Shown piece after piece: positions 1 through 15,000 of a stretch of 64,000 bases of DNA. The notes below the pieces were generated by a model. The model saw only the letters and a list, made by a program, of their open reading frames with translations. It was not told the DNA's origin and did no database searches. The position numbers and the translations under genes are program-made. Origin of the DNA: Anomaloglossus baeobatrachus (taxonomy: Eukaryota; Chordata; Amphibia; Anura; Aromobatidae); NCBI RefSeq assembly GCF_048569485.1, contig NW_027445261.1, positions 62,001-126,000 on the forward strand, given 5' to 3'. How positions within the stretch are numbered: the first letter of the stretch is position 1; every line of letters starts with the position of its first letter.

Positions 1-3000
1 CAAGATAACCAAACAAAACTTTTAGTGGATTTCTACTTATTTTATTAAATATCATCTCCACCAAACAGGACAAGCTTGCATCTGTTATAGTTTTGGAGAA
101 AAATGTGTTCATTTCATGTATGCGCGAAATGCCTTAAAAATGGCTTTAAAATGGATTTGGAGCATGGAGACGATTATCTCGGGATTGCAAGATAACCAAA
201 CAAAACTTTTAGTGGATTTCTACTTATTTTATTAAATATCATCTCCACCAAACAGGACAAGCTTGCATCTGTTATAGTTTTGGAGAAAAATGTGTTCATT
301 TCATTTATGTGCGAAATGCCTTAGAAATGGCTTTAAAATGGATTTGGAGCATGGAGACGATTATCTCAAGATTGCAAGATAACCAAACAAAACTTTTAGT
401 GGATTTCTACTTATTTTATTAAATATCATCTCCACCAAACAGGACAAGCTTGCATCTGTTATAGTTTTGGAGAAAAATGTGTTCATTTCATGTATGCGCG
501 AAATGCCTTAAAAATGGCTTTAAAATGGATTTGGAGCATGGAGACGATTATCTCGGGATTGCAAGATAACCAAACAAAACTTTTAGTGGATTTCTACTTA
601 TTTTATTAAATATCATCTCCACCAAACAGGACAAGCTTGCATCTGTTATAGTTTTGGAGAAAAATGTGTTCATTTCATGTATGCGCGAAATGCCTTAAAA
701 ATGGCTTTAAAATGGATTTGGAGCATGGAGACGATTATCTCGGGATTGCAAGATAACCAAACAAAACTTTTAGTGGATTTCTACTTATTTTATTAAATAT
801 CATCTCCACCAAACAGGACAAGCTTGCATCTGTTATAGTTTTGGAGAAAAATGTGTTCATTTCATGTATGCGCGAAATGCCTTAAAAATGGCTTTAAAAT
901 GGATTTGGAGCATGGAGACGATTATCTCGGGATTGCAAGATAACCAAACAAAACTTTTAGTGGATTTCTACTTATTTAATTAAATATCATCTCCACCAAA
1001 CAGGACAAGCTTGCATCTGTTATAGTTTTGGAGAAAAATGTGTTCATTTCATGTATGCGCGAAATGCCTTAAAAATGGCTTTAAAATGGATTTGGAGCAT
1101 GGAGACGATTATCTCGGGATTGCAAGATAACCAAACAAAACTTTTAGTGGATTTCTACTTATTTAATTAAATATCATCTCCACCAAACAGGACAAGCTTG
1201 CATCTGTTATAGTTTTGGAGAAAAATGTGTTCATTTCATTTATGCGCGAAATGCCTTAGAAATGGCTTTAAAATGGATTTGGAGCATGGAGACGATTATC
1301 TCGGGATTGCAAGATAACCAAACAAAACTTTTAGTGGATTTCTACTTATTTTATTAAATATCATCTCCACCAAACAGGACAAGCTTGCATCTGTTATAGT
1401 TTTGGAGAAAAATGTGTTCATTTCATGTATGCGCGAAATGCCTTAAAAATGGCTTTAAAATGGATTTGGAGCATGGAGACGATTATCTCGGGATTGCAAG
1501 ATAACCAAACAAAACTTTTAGTGGATTTCTACTTATTTTATTAAATATCATCTCCACCAAACAGGACAAGCTTGCATCTGTTATAGTTTTGGAGAAAAAT
1601 GTGTTCATTTCATGTATGCGCGAAATGCCTTAAAAATGGCTTTAAAATGGATTTGGAGCATGGAGACGATTATCTCGGGATTGCAAGATAACCAAACAAA
1701 ACTTTTAGTGGATTTCTACTTATTTTATTAAATATCATCTCCACCAAACAGGACAAGCTTGCATCTGTTATAGTTTTGGAGAAAAATGTGTTCATTTCAT
1801 GTATGCGCGAAATGCCTTAAAAATGGCTTTAAAATGGATTTGGAGCATGGAGACGATTATCTCGGGATTGCAAGATAACCAAACAAAACTTTTAGTGGAT
1901 TTCTACTTATTTAATTAAATATCATCTCCACCAAACAGGACAAGCTTGCATCTGTTATAGTTTTGGAGAAAAATGTGTTCATTTCATGTATGCGCGAAAT
2001 GCCTTAAAAATGGCTTTAAAATGGATTTGGAGCATGGAGACGATTATCTCGGGATTGCAAGATAACCAAACAAAACTTTTAGTGGATTTCTACTTATTTA
2101 ATTAAATATCATCTCCACCAAACAGGACAAGCTTGCATCTGTTATAGTTTTGGAGAAAAATGTGTTCATTTCATTTATGCGCGAAATGCCTTAGAAATGG
2201 CTTTAAAATGGATTTGGAGCATGGAGACGATTATCTCGGGATTGCAAGATAACCAAACAAAACTTTTAGTGGATTTCTACTTATTTTATTAAATATCATC
2301 TCCACCAAACAGGACAAGCTTGCATCTGTTATAGTTTTGGAGAAAAATGTGTTCATTTCATGTATGCGCGAAATGCCTTAAAAATGGCTTTAAAATGGAT
2401 TTGGAGCATGGAGACGATTATCTCGGGATTGCAAGATAACCAAACAAAACTTTTAGTGGATTTCTACTTATTTTATTAAATATCATCTCCACCAAACAGG
2501 ACAAGCTTGCATCTGTTATAGTTTTGGAGAAAAATGTGTTCATTTCATGTATGCGCGAAATGCCTTAGAAATGGCTTTAAAATGGATTTGGAGCATGGAG
2601 ACGATTATCTCGGGATTGCAAGATAACCAAACAAAACTTTTAGTGGATTTCTACTTATTTTATTAAATATCATCTCCACCAAACAGGACAAGCTTGCATC
2701 TGCTATAGTTTTGGAGAAAAATGTGTTCATTTCATGTATGCGCGAAATGCCTTAAAAATGGCTTTAAAATGGATTTGGAGCATGGAGACGATTATCTCGG
2801 GATTGCAAGATAACCAAACAAAACTTTTAGTGGATTTCTACTTATTTTATTAAATATCATCTCCACCAAACAGGACAAGCTTGCATCTGTTATATTTTTG
2901 GAGAAAAATGTGTTCATTTCATGTATGCGCGAAATGCCTTAAAAATGGCTTTAAAATGGATTTGGAGCATGGAGACGATTATCTCGGGATTGCAAGATAA

Positions 3001-6000
3001 CCAAACAAAACTTTTAGTGGATTTCTACTTATTTAATTAAATATCATCTCCACCAAACAGGACAAGCTTGCATCTGTTATAGTTTTGGAGAAAAATGTGT
3101 TCATTTAATGTATGCGCGAAATGCCTTAAAAATGGCTTTAAAATGGATTTGGAGCATGGAGACGATTATCTCGGGATTGCAAGATAACCAAACAAAACTT
3201 TTAGTGGATTTCTACTTATTTTATTAAATATCATCTCCACCAAACAGGACAAGCTTGTATCTGTTATAGTTTTGGAGAAAAATGTGTTCATTTCATTTAT
3301 GCGCGAAATGCCTTAGAAATGGCTTTAAAATGGATTTGGAGCATGGAGACGATTATCTCGGGATTGCAAGATAACCAAACAAAACTTTTAGTGGATTTCT
3401 ACTTATTTTATTAAATATCATCTCCACCAAACAGGACAAGCTTGCATCTGCTATAGTTTTGGAGAAAAATGTGTTCATTTCATGTATGCGCGAAATGCCT
3501 TAAAAATGGCTTTAAAATGGATTTGGAGCATGGAGACGATTATCTCGGGATTGCAAGATAACCAAACAAAACTTTTAGTGGATTTCTACTTATTTTATTA
3601 AATATCATCTCCACCAAACAGGACAAGCTTGCATCTGTTATAGTTTTGGAGAAAAATGTGTTCATTTCATGTATGCGCGAAATGCCTTAAAAATGGCTTT
3701 AAAATGGATTTGGAGCATGGAGACGATTATCTCGGGATTGCAAGATAACCAAACAAAACTTTTAGTGGATTTCTACTTATTTAATTAAATATCATCTCCA
3801 CCAAACAGGACAAGCTTGCATCTGTTATAGTTTTGGAGAAAAATGTGTTCATTTCATGTATGCGCGAAATGCCTTAAAAATGGCTTTAAAATGGATTTGG
3901 AGCATGGAGACGATTATCTCGGGATTGCAAGATAACCAAACAAAACTTTTAGTGGATTTCTACTTATTTTATTAAATATCATCTCCACCAAACAGGACAA
4001 GCTTGCATCTGTTATCGTTTTGGAGAAAAATGTGTTCATTTCATTTATGCGCGAAATGCCTTAGAAATGGCTTTAAAATGGATTTGGAGCATGGAGACGA
4101 TTATCTCGGGATTGCAAGATAACCAAACAAAACTTTTAGTGGATTTCTACTTATTTTATTAAATATCATCTCCACCAAACAGGACAAGCTTGCATCTGCT
4201 ATAGTTTTGGAAAAAAATGTGTTCATTTCATGTATGCGCGAAATGCCTTAAAAATGGCTTTAAAATGGATTTGGAGCATGGAGACGATTATCTCGGGATT
4301 GCAAGATAACCAAACAAAACTTTTAGTGGATTTCTACTTATTTTATTAAATATCATCTCCACCAAACAGGACAAGCTTGCATCTGTTATAGTTTTGGAGA
4401 AAAATGTGTTCATTTCATGTATGCGCGAAATGCCTTAAAAATGGCTTTAAAATGGATTTGGAGCATGGAGACGCTTATCTCGGGATTGCAAGATAACCAA
4501 ACAAAACTTTTAGTGGATTTCTACTTATTTAATTAAATATCATCTCCACCAAACAGGACAAGCTTGCATCTGTTATAGTTTTGGAGAAAAATGTGTTCAT
4601 TTCATGTATGCGCGAAATGCCTTAAAAATGGCTTTAAAATGGATTTGGAGCATGGAGACGATTATCTCGGGATTGCAAGATAACCAAACAAAACTTTTAG
4701 TGGATTTCTACTTATTTTATTAAATATCATCTCCACCAAACAGGACAAGCTTGCATCTGTTATAGTTTTGGAGAAAAATGTGTTCATTTCATGTATGCGC
4801 GAAATGCCTTAAAAATGGCTTTAAAATGGATTTGGAGCATGGAGACGATTATCTCGGGATTGCAAGATAACCAAACAAAACTTTTAGTGGATTTCTACTT
4901 ATTTAATTAAATATCATCTCCACCAAACAGGACAAGATTGCATCTGTTATAGTTTTGGAGAAAAATGTGTTCATTTCATGTATGCGCGAAATGCCTTAAA
5001 AATGGCTTTAAAATGGATTTGGAGCATGGAGACGATTATCTCGGGATTGCAAGATAACCAAACAAAACTTTTAGTGGATTTCTACTTATTTTATTAAATA
5101 TCATCTCCACCAAACAGGACAAGCTTGCATCTGTTATAGTTTTGGAGAAAAATGTGTTCATTTCATTTATGCGCGAAATGCCTTAGAAATGGCTTTAAAA
5201 TGGATTTGGAGCATGGAGACGATTATCTCGGGATTGCAAGATAACCAAACAAAACTTTTAGTGGATTTCTACTTATTTTATTAAATATCATCTCCACCAA
5301 ACAGGACAAGCTTGCATCTGTTATAGTTTTGGAGAAAAATGTGTTCATTTCATGTATGCGCGAAATGCCTTAAAAATGGCTTTAAAATGGATTTGGAGCA
5401 TGGAGACGATTATCTCGGGATTGCAAGATAACCAAACAAAACTTTTAGTGGATTTCTACTTATTTAATTAAATATCATCTCCACCAAACAGGACAAGCTT
5501 GCATCTGTTATAGTTTTGGAGAAAAATGTGTTCATTTCATTTATGCGCGAAATGCCTTAGAAATGGCTTTAAAATGGATTTGGAGCATGGAGACGATTAT
5601 CTCGGGATTGCAAGATAACCAAACAAAACTTTTAGTGGATTTCTACTTATTTTATTAAATATCATCTCCACCAAACAGGACAAGCTTGCATCTGTTATAG
5701 TTTTGGAGAAAAATGTGTTCATTTCATGTATGCGCGAAATGCCTTAAAAATGGCTTTAAAATGGATTTGGAGCATGGAGACGATTATCTCGGGATTGCAA
5801 GATAACCAAACAAAACTTTTAGTGGATTTCTACTTATTTTATTAAATATCATCTCCACCAAACAGGACAAGCTTGCATCTGTTATAGTTTTGGAGAAAAA
5901 TGTGTTCATTTCATTTATGCGCGAAATGCCTTAGAAATGGCTTTAAAATGGATTTGGAGCATGGAGACGATTATCTCGGGATTGCAAGATAACCAAACAA

Positions 6001-9000
6001 AACTTTTAGTGGATTTCTACTTATTTTATTAAATATCATCTCCACCAAACAGGACAAGCTTGCATCTGTTATAGTTTTGGAGAAAAATGTGTTCATTTCA
6101 TGTATGCGCGAAATGCCTTAAAAATGGCTTTAAAATGGATTTGGAGCATGGAGACGATTATCTCGGGATTGCAAGATAACCAAACAAAACTTTTAGTGGA
6201 TTTCTACTTATTTTATTAAATATCATCTCCACCAAACAGGACAAGCTTGCATCTGTTATAGTTTTGGAGAAAAATGTGTTCATTTCATGTATGCGCGAAA
6301 TGCCTTAAAAATGGCTTTAAAATGGATTTGGAGCATGGAGACGATTATCTCGGGATTGCAAGATAACCAAACAAAACTTTTAGTGGATTTCTACTTATTT
6401 TATTAAATATCATCTCCACCAAACAGGACAAGCTTGCATCTGTTATAGTTTTGGAGAAAAATGTGTTCATTTCATGTATGCGCGAAATGCCTTAAAAATG
6501 GCTTTAAAATGGATTTGGAGCATGGAGACGATTATCTCGGGATTGCAAGATAACCAAACAAAACTTTTAGTGGATTTCTACTTATTTTATTAAATATCAT
6601 CTCCACCAAACAGGACAAGCTTGCATCTGTTATAGTTTTGGAGAAAAATGTGTTCATTTCATGTATGCGCGAAATGCCTTAAAAATGGCTTTAAAATGGA
6701 TTTGGAGCATGGAGACGATTATCTCGGGATTGCAAGATAACCAAACAAAACTTTTAGTGGATTTCTACTTATTTTATTAAATATCATCTCCACCAAACAG
6801 GACAAGCTTGCATCTGTTATAGTTTTGGAGAAAAATGTGTTCATTTCATGTATGCGCGAAATGCCTTAAAAATGGCTTTAAAATGGATTTGGAGCATGGA
6901 GACGATTATCTCGGGATTGCAAGATAACCAAACAAAACTTTTAGTGGATTTCTACTTATTTTATTAAATATCATCTCCACCAAACAGGACAAGCTTGCAT
7001 CTGTTATAGTTTTGGAGAAAAATGTGTTCATTTCATGTATGCGCGAAATGCCTTAAAAATGGCTTTAAAATGGATTTGGAGCATGGAGACGATTATCTCG
7101 GGATTGCAAGATAACCAAACAAAACTTTTAGTGGATTTCTACTTATTTTATTAAATATCATCTCCACCAAACAGGACAAGCTTGCATCTGTTATAGTTTT
7201 GGAGAAAAATGTGTTCATTTCATGTATGCGCGAAATGCCTTAAAAATGGCTTTAAAATGGATTTGGAGCATGGAGACGATTATCTCGGGATTGCAAGATA
7301 ACCAAACAAAACTTTTAGTGGATTTCTACTTATTTTATTAAATATCATCTCCACCAAACAGGACAAGCTTGCATCTGTTATAGTTTTGGAGAAAAATGTG
7401 TTCATTTCATGTATGCGCGAAATGCCTTAAAAATGGCTTTAAAATGGATTTGGAGCATGGAGACGATTATCTCGGGATTGCAAGATAACCAAACAAAACT
7501 TTTAGTGGATTTCTACTTATTTTATTAAATATCATCTCCACCAAACAGGACAAGCTTGCATCTGTTATAGTTTTGGAGAAAAATGTGTTCATTTCATGTA
7601 TGCGCGAAATGCCTTAAAAATGGCTTTAAAATGGATTTGGAGCATGGAGACGATTATCTCGGGATTGCAAGATAACCAAACAAAACTTTTAGTGGATTTC
7701 TACTTATTTTATTAAATATCATCTCCACCAAACAGGACAAGCTTGCATCTGTTATAGTTTTGGAGAAAAATGTGTTCATTTCATGTATGCGCGAAATGCC
7801 TTAAAAATGGCTTTAAAATGGATTTGGAGCATGGAGACGATTATCTCGGGATTGCAAGATAACCAAACAAAACTTTTAGTGGATTTCTACTTATTTTATT
7901 AAATATCATCTCCACCAAACAGGACAAGCTTGCATCTGTTATAGTTTTGGAGAAAAATGTGTTCATTTCATGTATGCGCGAAATGCCTTAAAAATGGCTT
8001 TAAAATGGATTTGGAGCATGGAGACGATTATCTCGGGATTGCAAGATAACCAAACAAAACTTTTAGTGGATTTCTACTTATTTTATTAAATATCATCTCC
8101 ACCAAACAGGACAAGCTTGCATCTGTTATAGTTTTGGAGAAAAATGTGTTCATTTCATGTATGCGCGAAATGCCTTAAAATGGCTTTAAAATGGATTTGG
8201 AGCATGGAGACGATTATCTCGGGATTGCAAGATAACCAAACAAAACTTTTAGTGGATTTCTACTTATTTTATTAAATATCATCTCCACCAAACAGGACAA
8301 GCTTGCATCTGTTATAGTTTTGGAGAAAAATGTGTTCATTTCATGTATGCGCGAAATGCCTTAAAAATGGCTTTAAAATGGATTTGGAGCATGGAGACGA
8401 TTATCTCGGGATTGCAAGATAACCAAACAAAACTTTTAGTGGATTTCTACTTATTTTATTAAATATCATCTCCACCAAACAGGACAAGCTTGCATCTGTT
8501 ATAGTTTTGGAGAAAAATGTGTTCATTTCATGTATGCGCGAAATGCCTTAAAAATGGCTTTAAAATGGATTTGGAGCATGGAGACGATTATCTCGGGATT
8601 GCAAGATAACCAAACAAAACTTTTAGTGGATTTCTACTTATTTTATTAAATATCATCTCCACCAAACAGGACAAGCTTGCATCTGTTATAGTTTTGGAGA
8701 AAAATGTGTTCATTTCATGTATGCGCGAAATGCCTTAAAAATGGCTTTAAAATGGATTTGGAGCATGGAGACGATTATCTCGGGATTGCAAGATAACCAA
8801 ACAAAACTTTTAGTGGATTTCTACTTATTTTATTAAATATCATCTCCACCAAACAGGACAAGCTTGCATCTGTTATAGTTTTGGAGAAAAATGTGTTCAT
8901 TTCATGTATGCGCGAAATGCCTTAAAAATGGCTTTAAAATGGATTTGGAGCATGGAGACGATTATCTCGGGATTGCAAGATAACCAAACAAAACTTTTAG

Positions 9001-12000
9001 TGGATTTCTACTTATTTTATTAAATATCATCTCCACCAAACAGGACAAGCTTGCATCTGTTATAGTTTTGGAGAAAAATGTGTTCATTTCATGTATGCGC
9101 GAAATGCCTTAAAAATGGCTTTAAAATGGATTTGGAGCATGGAGACGATTATCTCGGGATTGCAAGATAACCAAACAAAACTTTTAGTGGATTTCTACTT
9201 ATTTTATTAAATATCATCTCCACCAAACAGGACAAGCTTGCATCTGTTATAGTTTTGGAGAAAAATGTGTTCATTTCATGTATGCGCGAAATGCCTTAAA
9301 AATGGCTTTAAAATGGATTTGGAGCATGGAGACGATTATCTCGGGATTGCAAGATAACCAAACAAAACTTTTAGTGGATTTCTACTTATTTTATTAAATA
9401 TCATCTCCACCAAACAGGACAAGCTTGCATCTGTTATAGTTTTGGAGAAAAATGTGTTCATTTCATGTATGCGCGAAATGCCTTAAAAATGGCTTTAAAA
9501 TGGATTTGGAGCATGGAGACGATTATCTCGGGATTGCAAGATAACCAAACAAAACTTTTAGTGGATTTCTACTTATTTTATTAAATATCATCTCCACCAA
9601 ACAGGACAAGCTTGCATCTGTTATAGTTTTGGAGAAAAATGTGTTCATTTCATGTATGCGCGAAATGCCTTAAAAATGGCTTTAAAATGGATTTGGAGCA
9701 TGGAGACGATTATCTCGGGATTGCAAGATAACCAAACAAAACTTTTAGTGGATTTCTACTTATTTTATTAAATATCATCTCCACCAAACAGGACAAGCTT
9801 GCATCTGTTATAGTTTTGGAGAAAAATGTGTTCATTTCATGTATGCGCGAAATGCCTTAAAAATGGCTTTAAAATGGATTTGGAGCATGGAGACGATTAT
9901 CTCGGGATTGCAAGATAACCAAACAAAACTTTTAGTGGATTTCTACTTATTTTATTAAATATCATCTCCACCAAACAGGACAAGCTTGCATCTGTTATAG
10001 TTTTGGAGAAAAATGTGTTCATTTCATGTATGCGCGAAATGCCTTAAAAATGGCTTTAAAATGGATTTGGAGCATGGAGACGATTATCTCGGGATTGCAA
10101 GATAACCAAACAAAACTTTTAGTGGATTTCTACTTATTTTATTAAATATCATCTCCACCAAACAGGACAAGCTTGCATCTGTTATAGTTTTGGAGAAAAA
10201 TGTGTTCATTTCATGTATGCGCGAAATGCCTTAAAAATGGCTTTAAAATGGATTTGGAGCATGGAGACGATTATCTCGGGATTGCAAGATAACCAAACAA
10301 AACTTTTAGTGGATTTCTACTTATTTTATTAAATATCATCTCCACCAAACAGGACAAGCTTGCATCTGTTATAGTTTTGGAGAAAAATGTGTTCATTTCA
10401 TGTATGCGCGAAATGCCTTAAAAATGGCTTTAAAATGGATTTGGAGCATGGAGACGATTATCTCGGGATTGCAAGATAACCAAACAAAACTTTTAGTGGA
10501 TTTCTACTTATTTTATTAAATATCATCTCCACCAAACAGGACAAGCTTGCATCTGTTATAGTTTTGGAGAAAAATGTGTTCATTTCATGTATGCGCGAAA
10601 TGCCTTAAAAATGGCTTTAAAATGGATTTGGAGCATGGAGACGATTATCTCGGGATTGCAAGATAACCAAACAAAACTTTTAGTGGATTTCTACTTATTT
10701 TATTAAATATCATCTCCACCAAACAGGACAAGCTTGCATCTGTTATAGTTTTGGAGAAAAATGTGTTCATTTCATGTATGCGCGAAATGCCTTAAAAATG
10801 GCTTTAAAATGGATTTGGAGCATGGAGACGATTATCTCGGGATTGCAAGATAACCAAACAAAACTTTTAGTGGATTTCTACTTATTTTATTAAATATCAT
10901 CTCCACCAAACAGGACAAGCTTGCATCTGTTATAGTTTTGGAGAAAAATGTGTTCATTTCATGTATGCGCGAAATGCCTTAAAAATGGCTTTAAAATGGA
11001 TTTGGAGCATGGAGACGATTATCTCGGGATTGCAAGATAACCAAACAAAACTTTTAGTGGATTTCTACTTATTTTATTAAATATCATCTCCACCAAACAG
11101 GACAAGCTTGCATCTGTTATAGTTTTGGAGAAAAATGTGTTCATTTCATGTATGCGCGAAATGCCTTAAAAATGGCTTTAAAATGGATTTGGAGCATGGA
11201 GACGATTATCTCGGGATTGCAAGATAACCAAACAAAACTTTTAGTGGATTTCTACTTATTTTATTAAATATCATCTCCACCAAACAGGACAAGCTTGCAT
11301 CTGTTATAGTTTTGGAGAAAAATGTGTTCATTTCATGTATGCGCGAAATGCCTTAAAAATGGCTTTAAAATGGATTTGGAGCATGGAGACGATTATCTCG
11401 GGATTGCAAGATAACCAAACAAAACTTTTAGTGGATTTCTACTTATTTTATTAAATATCATCTCCACCAAACAGGACAAGCTTGCATCTGTTATAGTTTT
11501 GGAGAAAAATGTGTTCATTTCATGTATGCGCGAAATGCCTTAAAAATGGCTTTAAAATGGATTTGGAGCATGGAGACGATTATCTCGGGATTGCAAGATA
11601 ACCAAACAAAACTTTTAGTGGATTTCTACTTATTTTATTAAATATCATCTCCACCAAACAGGACAAGCTTGCATCTGTTATAGTTTTGGAGAAAAATGTG
11701 TTCATTTCATGTATGCGCGAAATGCCTTAAAAATGGCTTTAAAATGGATTTGGAGCATGGAGACGATTATCTCGGGATTGCAAGATAACCAAACAAAACT
11801 TTTAGTGGATTTCTACTTATTTTATTAAATATCATCTCCACCAAACAGGACAAGCTTGCATCTGTTATAGTTTTGGAGAAAAATGTGTTCATTTCATGTA
11901 TGCGCGAAATGCCTTAAAAATGGCTTTAAAATGGATTTGGAGCATGGAGACGATTATCTCGGGATTGCAAGATAACCAAACAAAACTTTTAGTGGATTTC

Positions 12001-15000
12001 TACTTATTTTATTAAATATCATCTCCACCAAACAGGACAAGCTTGCATCTGTTATAGTTTTGGAGAAAAATGTGTTCATTTCATGTATGCGCGAAATGCC
12101 TTAAAAATGGCTTTAAAATGGATTTGGAGCATGGAGACGATTATCTCGGGATTGCAAGATAACCAAACAAAACTTTTAGTGGATTTCTACTTATTTTATT
12201 AAATATCATCTCCACCAAACAGGACAAGCTTGCATCTGTTATAGTTTTGGAGAAAAATGTGTTCATTTCATGTATGCGCGAAATGCCTTAAAAATGGCTT
12301 TAAAATGGATTTGGAGCATGGAGACGATTATCTCGGGATTGCAAGATAACCAAACAAAACTTTTAGTGGATTTCTACTTATTTTATTAAATATCATCTCC
12401 ACCAAACAGGACAAGCTTGCAATCTGTTATAGTTTTGGAGAAAAATGTGTTCATTTCATGTATGCGCGAAATGCCTTAAAAATGGCTTTAAAATGGATTT
12501 GGAGCATGGAGACGATTATCTCGGGATTGCAAGATAACCAAACAAAACTTTTAGTGGATTTCTACTTATTTTATTAAATATCATCTCCACCAAACAGGAC
12601 AAGCTTGCATCTGTTATAGTTTTGGAGAAAAATGTGTTCATTTCATGTATGCGCGAAATGCCTTAAAAATGGCTTTAAAATGGATTTGGAGCATGGAGAC
12701 GATTATCTCGGATTGGCAAGATAACCAAACAAAACTTTTAGTGGATTTCTACTTATTTTATTAAATATCATCTCCACCAAACAGGACAAGCTTGCATCTG
12801 TTATAGTTTTGGAGAAAAATGTGTTCATTTCATGTATGCGCGAAATGCCTTAAAAATGGCTTTAAAATGGATTTGGAGCATGGAGACGATTATCTCGGGA
12901 TTGCAAGATAACCAAACAAAACTTTTAGTGGATTTCTACTTATTTTATTAAATATCATCTCCACCAAACAGGACAAGCTTGCATCTGTTATAGTTTTGGA
13001 GAAAAATGTGTTCATTTCATGTATGCGCGAAATGCCTTAAAAATGGCTTTAAAATGGATTTGGAGCATGGAGACGATTATCTCGGGATTGCAAGATAACC
13101 AAACAAAACTTTTAGTGGATTTCTACTTATTTTATTAAATATCATCTCCACCAAACAGGACAAGCTTGCATCTGTTATAGTTTTGGAGAAAAATGTGTTC
13201 ATTTCATGTATGCGCGAAATGCCTTAAAAATGGCTTTAAAATGGATTTGGAGCATGGAGACGATTATCTCGGGATTGCAAGATAACCAAACAAAACTTTT
13301 AGTGGATTTCTACTTATTTTATTAAATATCATCTCCACCAAACAGGACAAGCTTGCATCTGTTATAGTTTTGGAGAAAAATGTGTTCATTTCATGTATGC
13401 GCGAAATGCCTTAAAAATGGCTTTAAAATGGATTTGGAGCATGGAGACGATTATCTCGGGATTGCAAGATAACCAAACAAAACTTTTAGTGGATTTCTAC
13501 TTATTTTATTAAATATCATCTCCACCAAACAGGACAAGCTTGCATCTGTTATAGTTTTGGAGAAAAATGTGTTCATTTCATGTATGCGCGAAATGCCTTA
13601 AAAATGGCTTTAAAATGGATTTGGAGCATGGAGACGATTATCTCGGGATTGCAAGATAACCAAACAAAACTTTTAGTGGATTTCTACTTATTTTATTAAA
13701 TATCATCTCCACCAAACAGGACAAGCTTGCATCTGTTATAGTTTTGGAGAAAAATGTGTTCATTTCATGTATGCGCGAAATGCCTTAAAATGGCTTTAAA
13801 ATGGATTTGGAGCATGGAGACGATTATCTCGGATTGCAAGATAACCAAACAAAACTTTTAGTGGATTTCTACTTATTTTATTAAATATCATCTCCACCAA
13901 ACAGGACAAGCTTGCATCTGTTATAGTTTTGGAGAAAAATGTGTTCATTTCATGTATGCGCGAAATGCCTTAAAAATGGCTTTAAAATGGATTTGGAGCA
14001 TGGAGACGATTATCTCGGGATTGCAAGATAACCAAACAAAACTTTTAGTGGATTTCTACTTATTTTATTAAATATCATCTCCACCAAACAGGACAAGCTT
14101 GCATCTGTTATAGTTTTGGAGAAAAATGTGTTCATTTCATGTATGCGCGAAATGCCTTAAAAATGGCTTTAAAATGGATTTGGAGCATGGAGACGATTAT
14201 CTCGGGATTGCAAGATAACCAAACAAAACTTTTAGTGGATTTCTACTTATTTTATTAAATATCATCTCCACCAAACAGGACAAGCTTGCATCTGTTATAG
14301 TTTTGGAGAAAAATGTGTTCATTTCATGTATGCGCGAAATGCCTTAAAAATGGCTTTAAAATGGATTTGGAGCATGGAGACGATTATCTCGGGATTGCAA
14401 GATAACCAAACAAAACTTTTAGTGGATTTCTACTTATTTTATTAAATATCATCTCCACCAAACAGGACAAGCTTGCATCTGTTATAGTTTTGGAGAAAAA
14501 TGTGTTCATTTCATGTATGCGCGAAATGCCTTAAAAATGGCTTTAAAATGGATTTGGAGCATGGAGACGATTATCTCGGGATTGCAAGATAACCAAACAA
14601 AACTTTTAGTGGATTTCTACTTATTTTATTAAATATCATCTCCACCAAACAGGACAAGCTTGCATCTGTTATAGTTTTGGAGAAAAATGTGTTCATTTCA
14701 TGTATGCGCGAAATGCCTTAAAAATGGCTTTAAAATGGATTTGGAGCATGGAGACGATTATCTCGGGATTGCAAGATAACCAAACAAAACTTTTAGTGAT
14801 TTCTACTTATTTTATTAAATATCATCTCCACCAAACAGGACAAGCTTGCATCTGTTATAGTTTTGGAGAAAAATGTGTTCATTTCATGTATGCGCGAAAT
14901 GCCTTAAAAATGGCTTTAAAATGGATTTGGAGCATGGAGACGATTATCTCGGGATTGCAAGATAACCAAACAAAACTTTTAGTGGATTTCTACTTATTTT

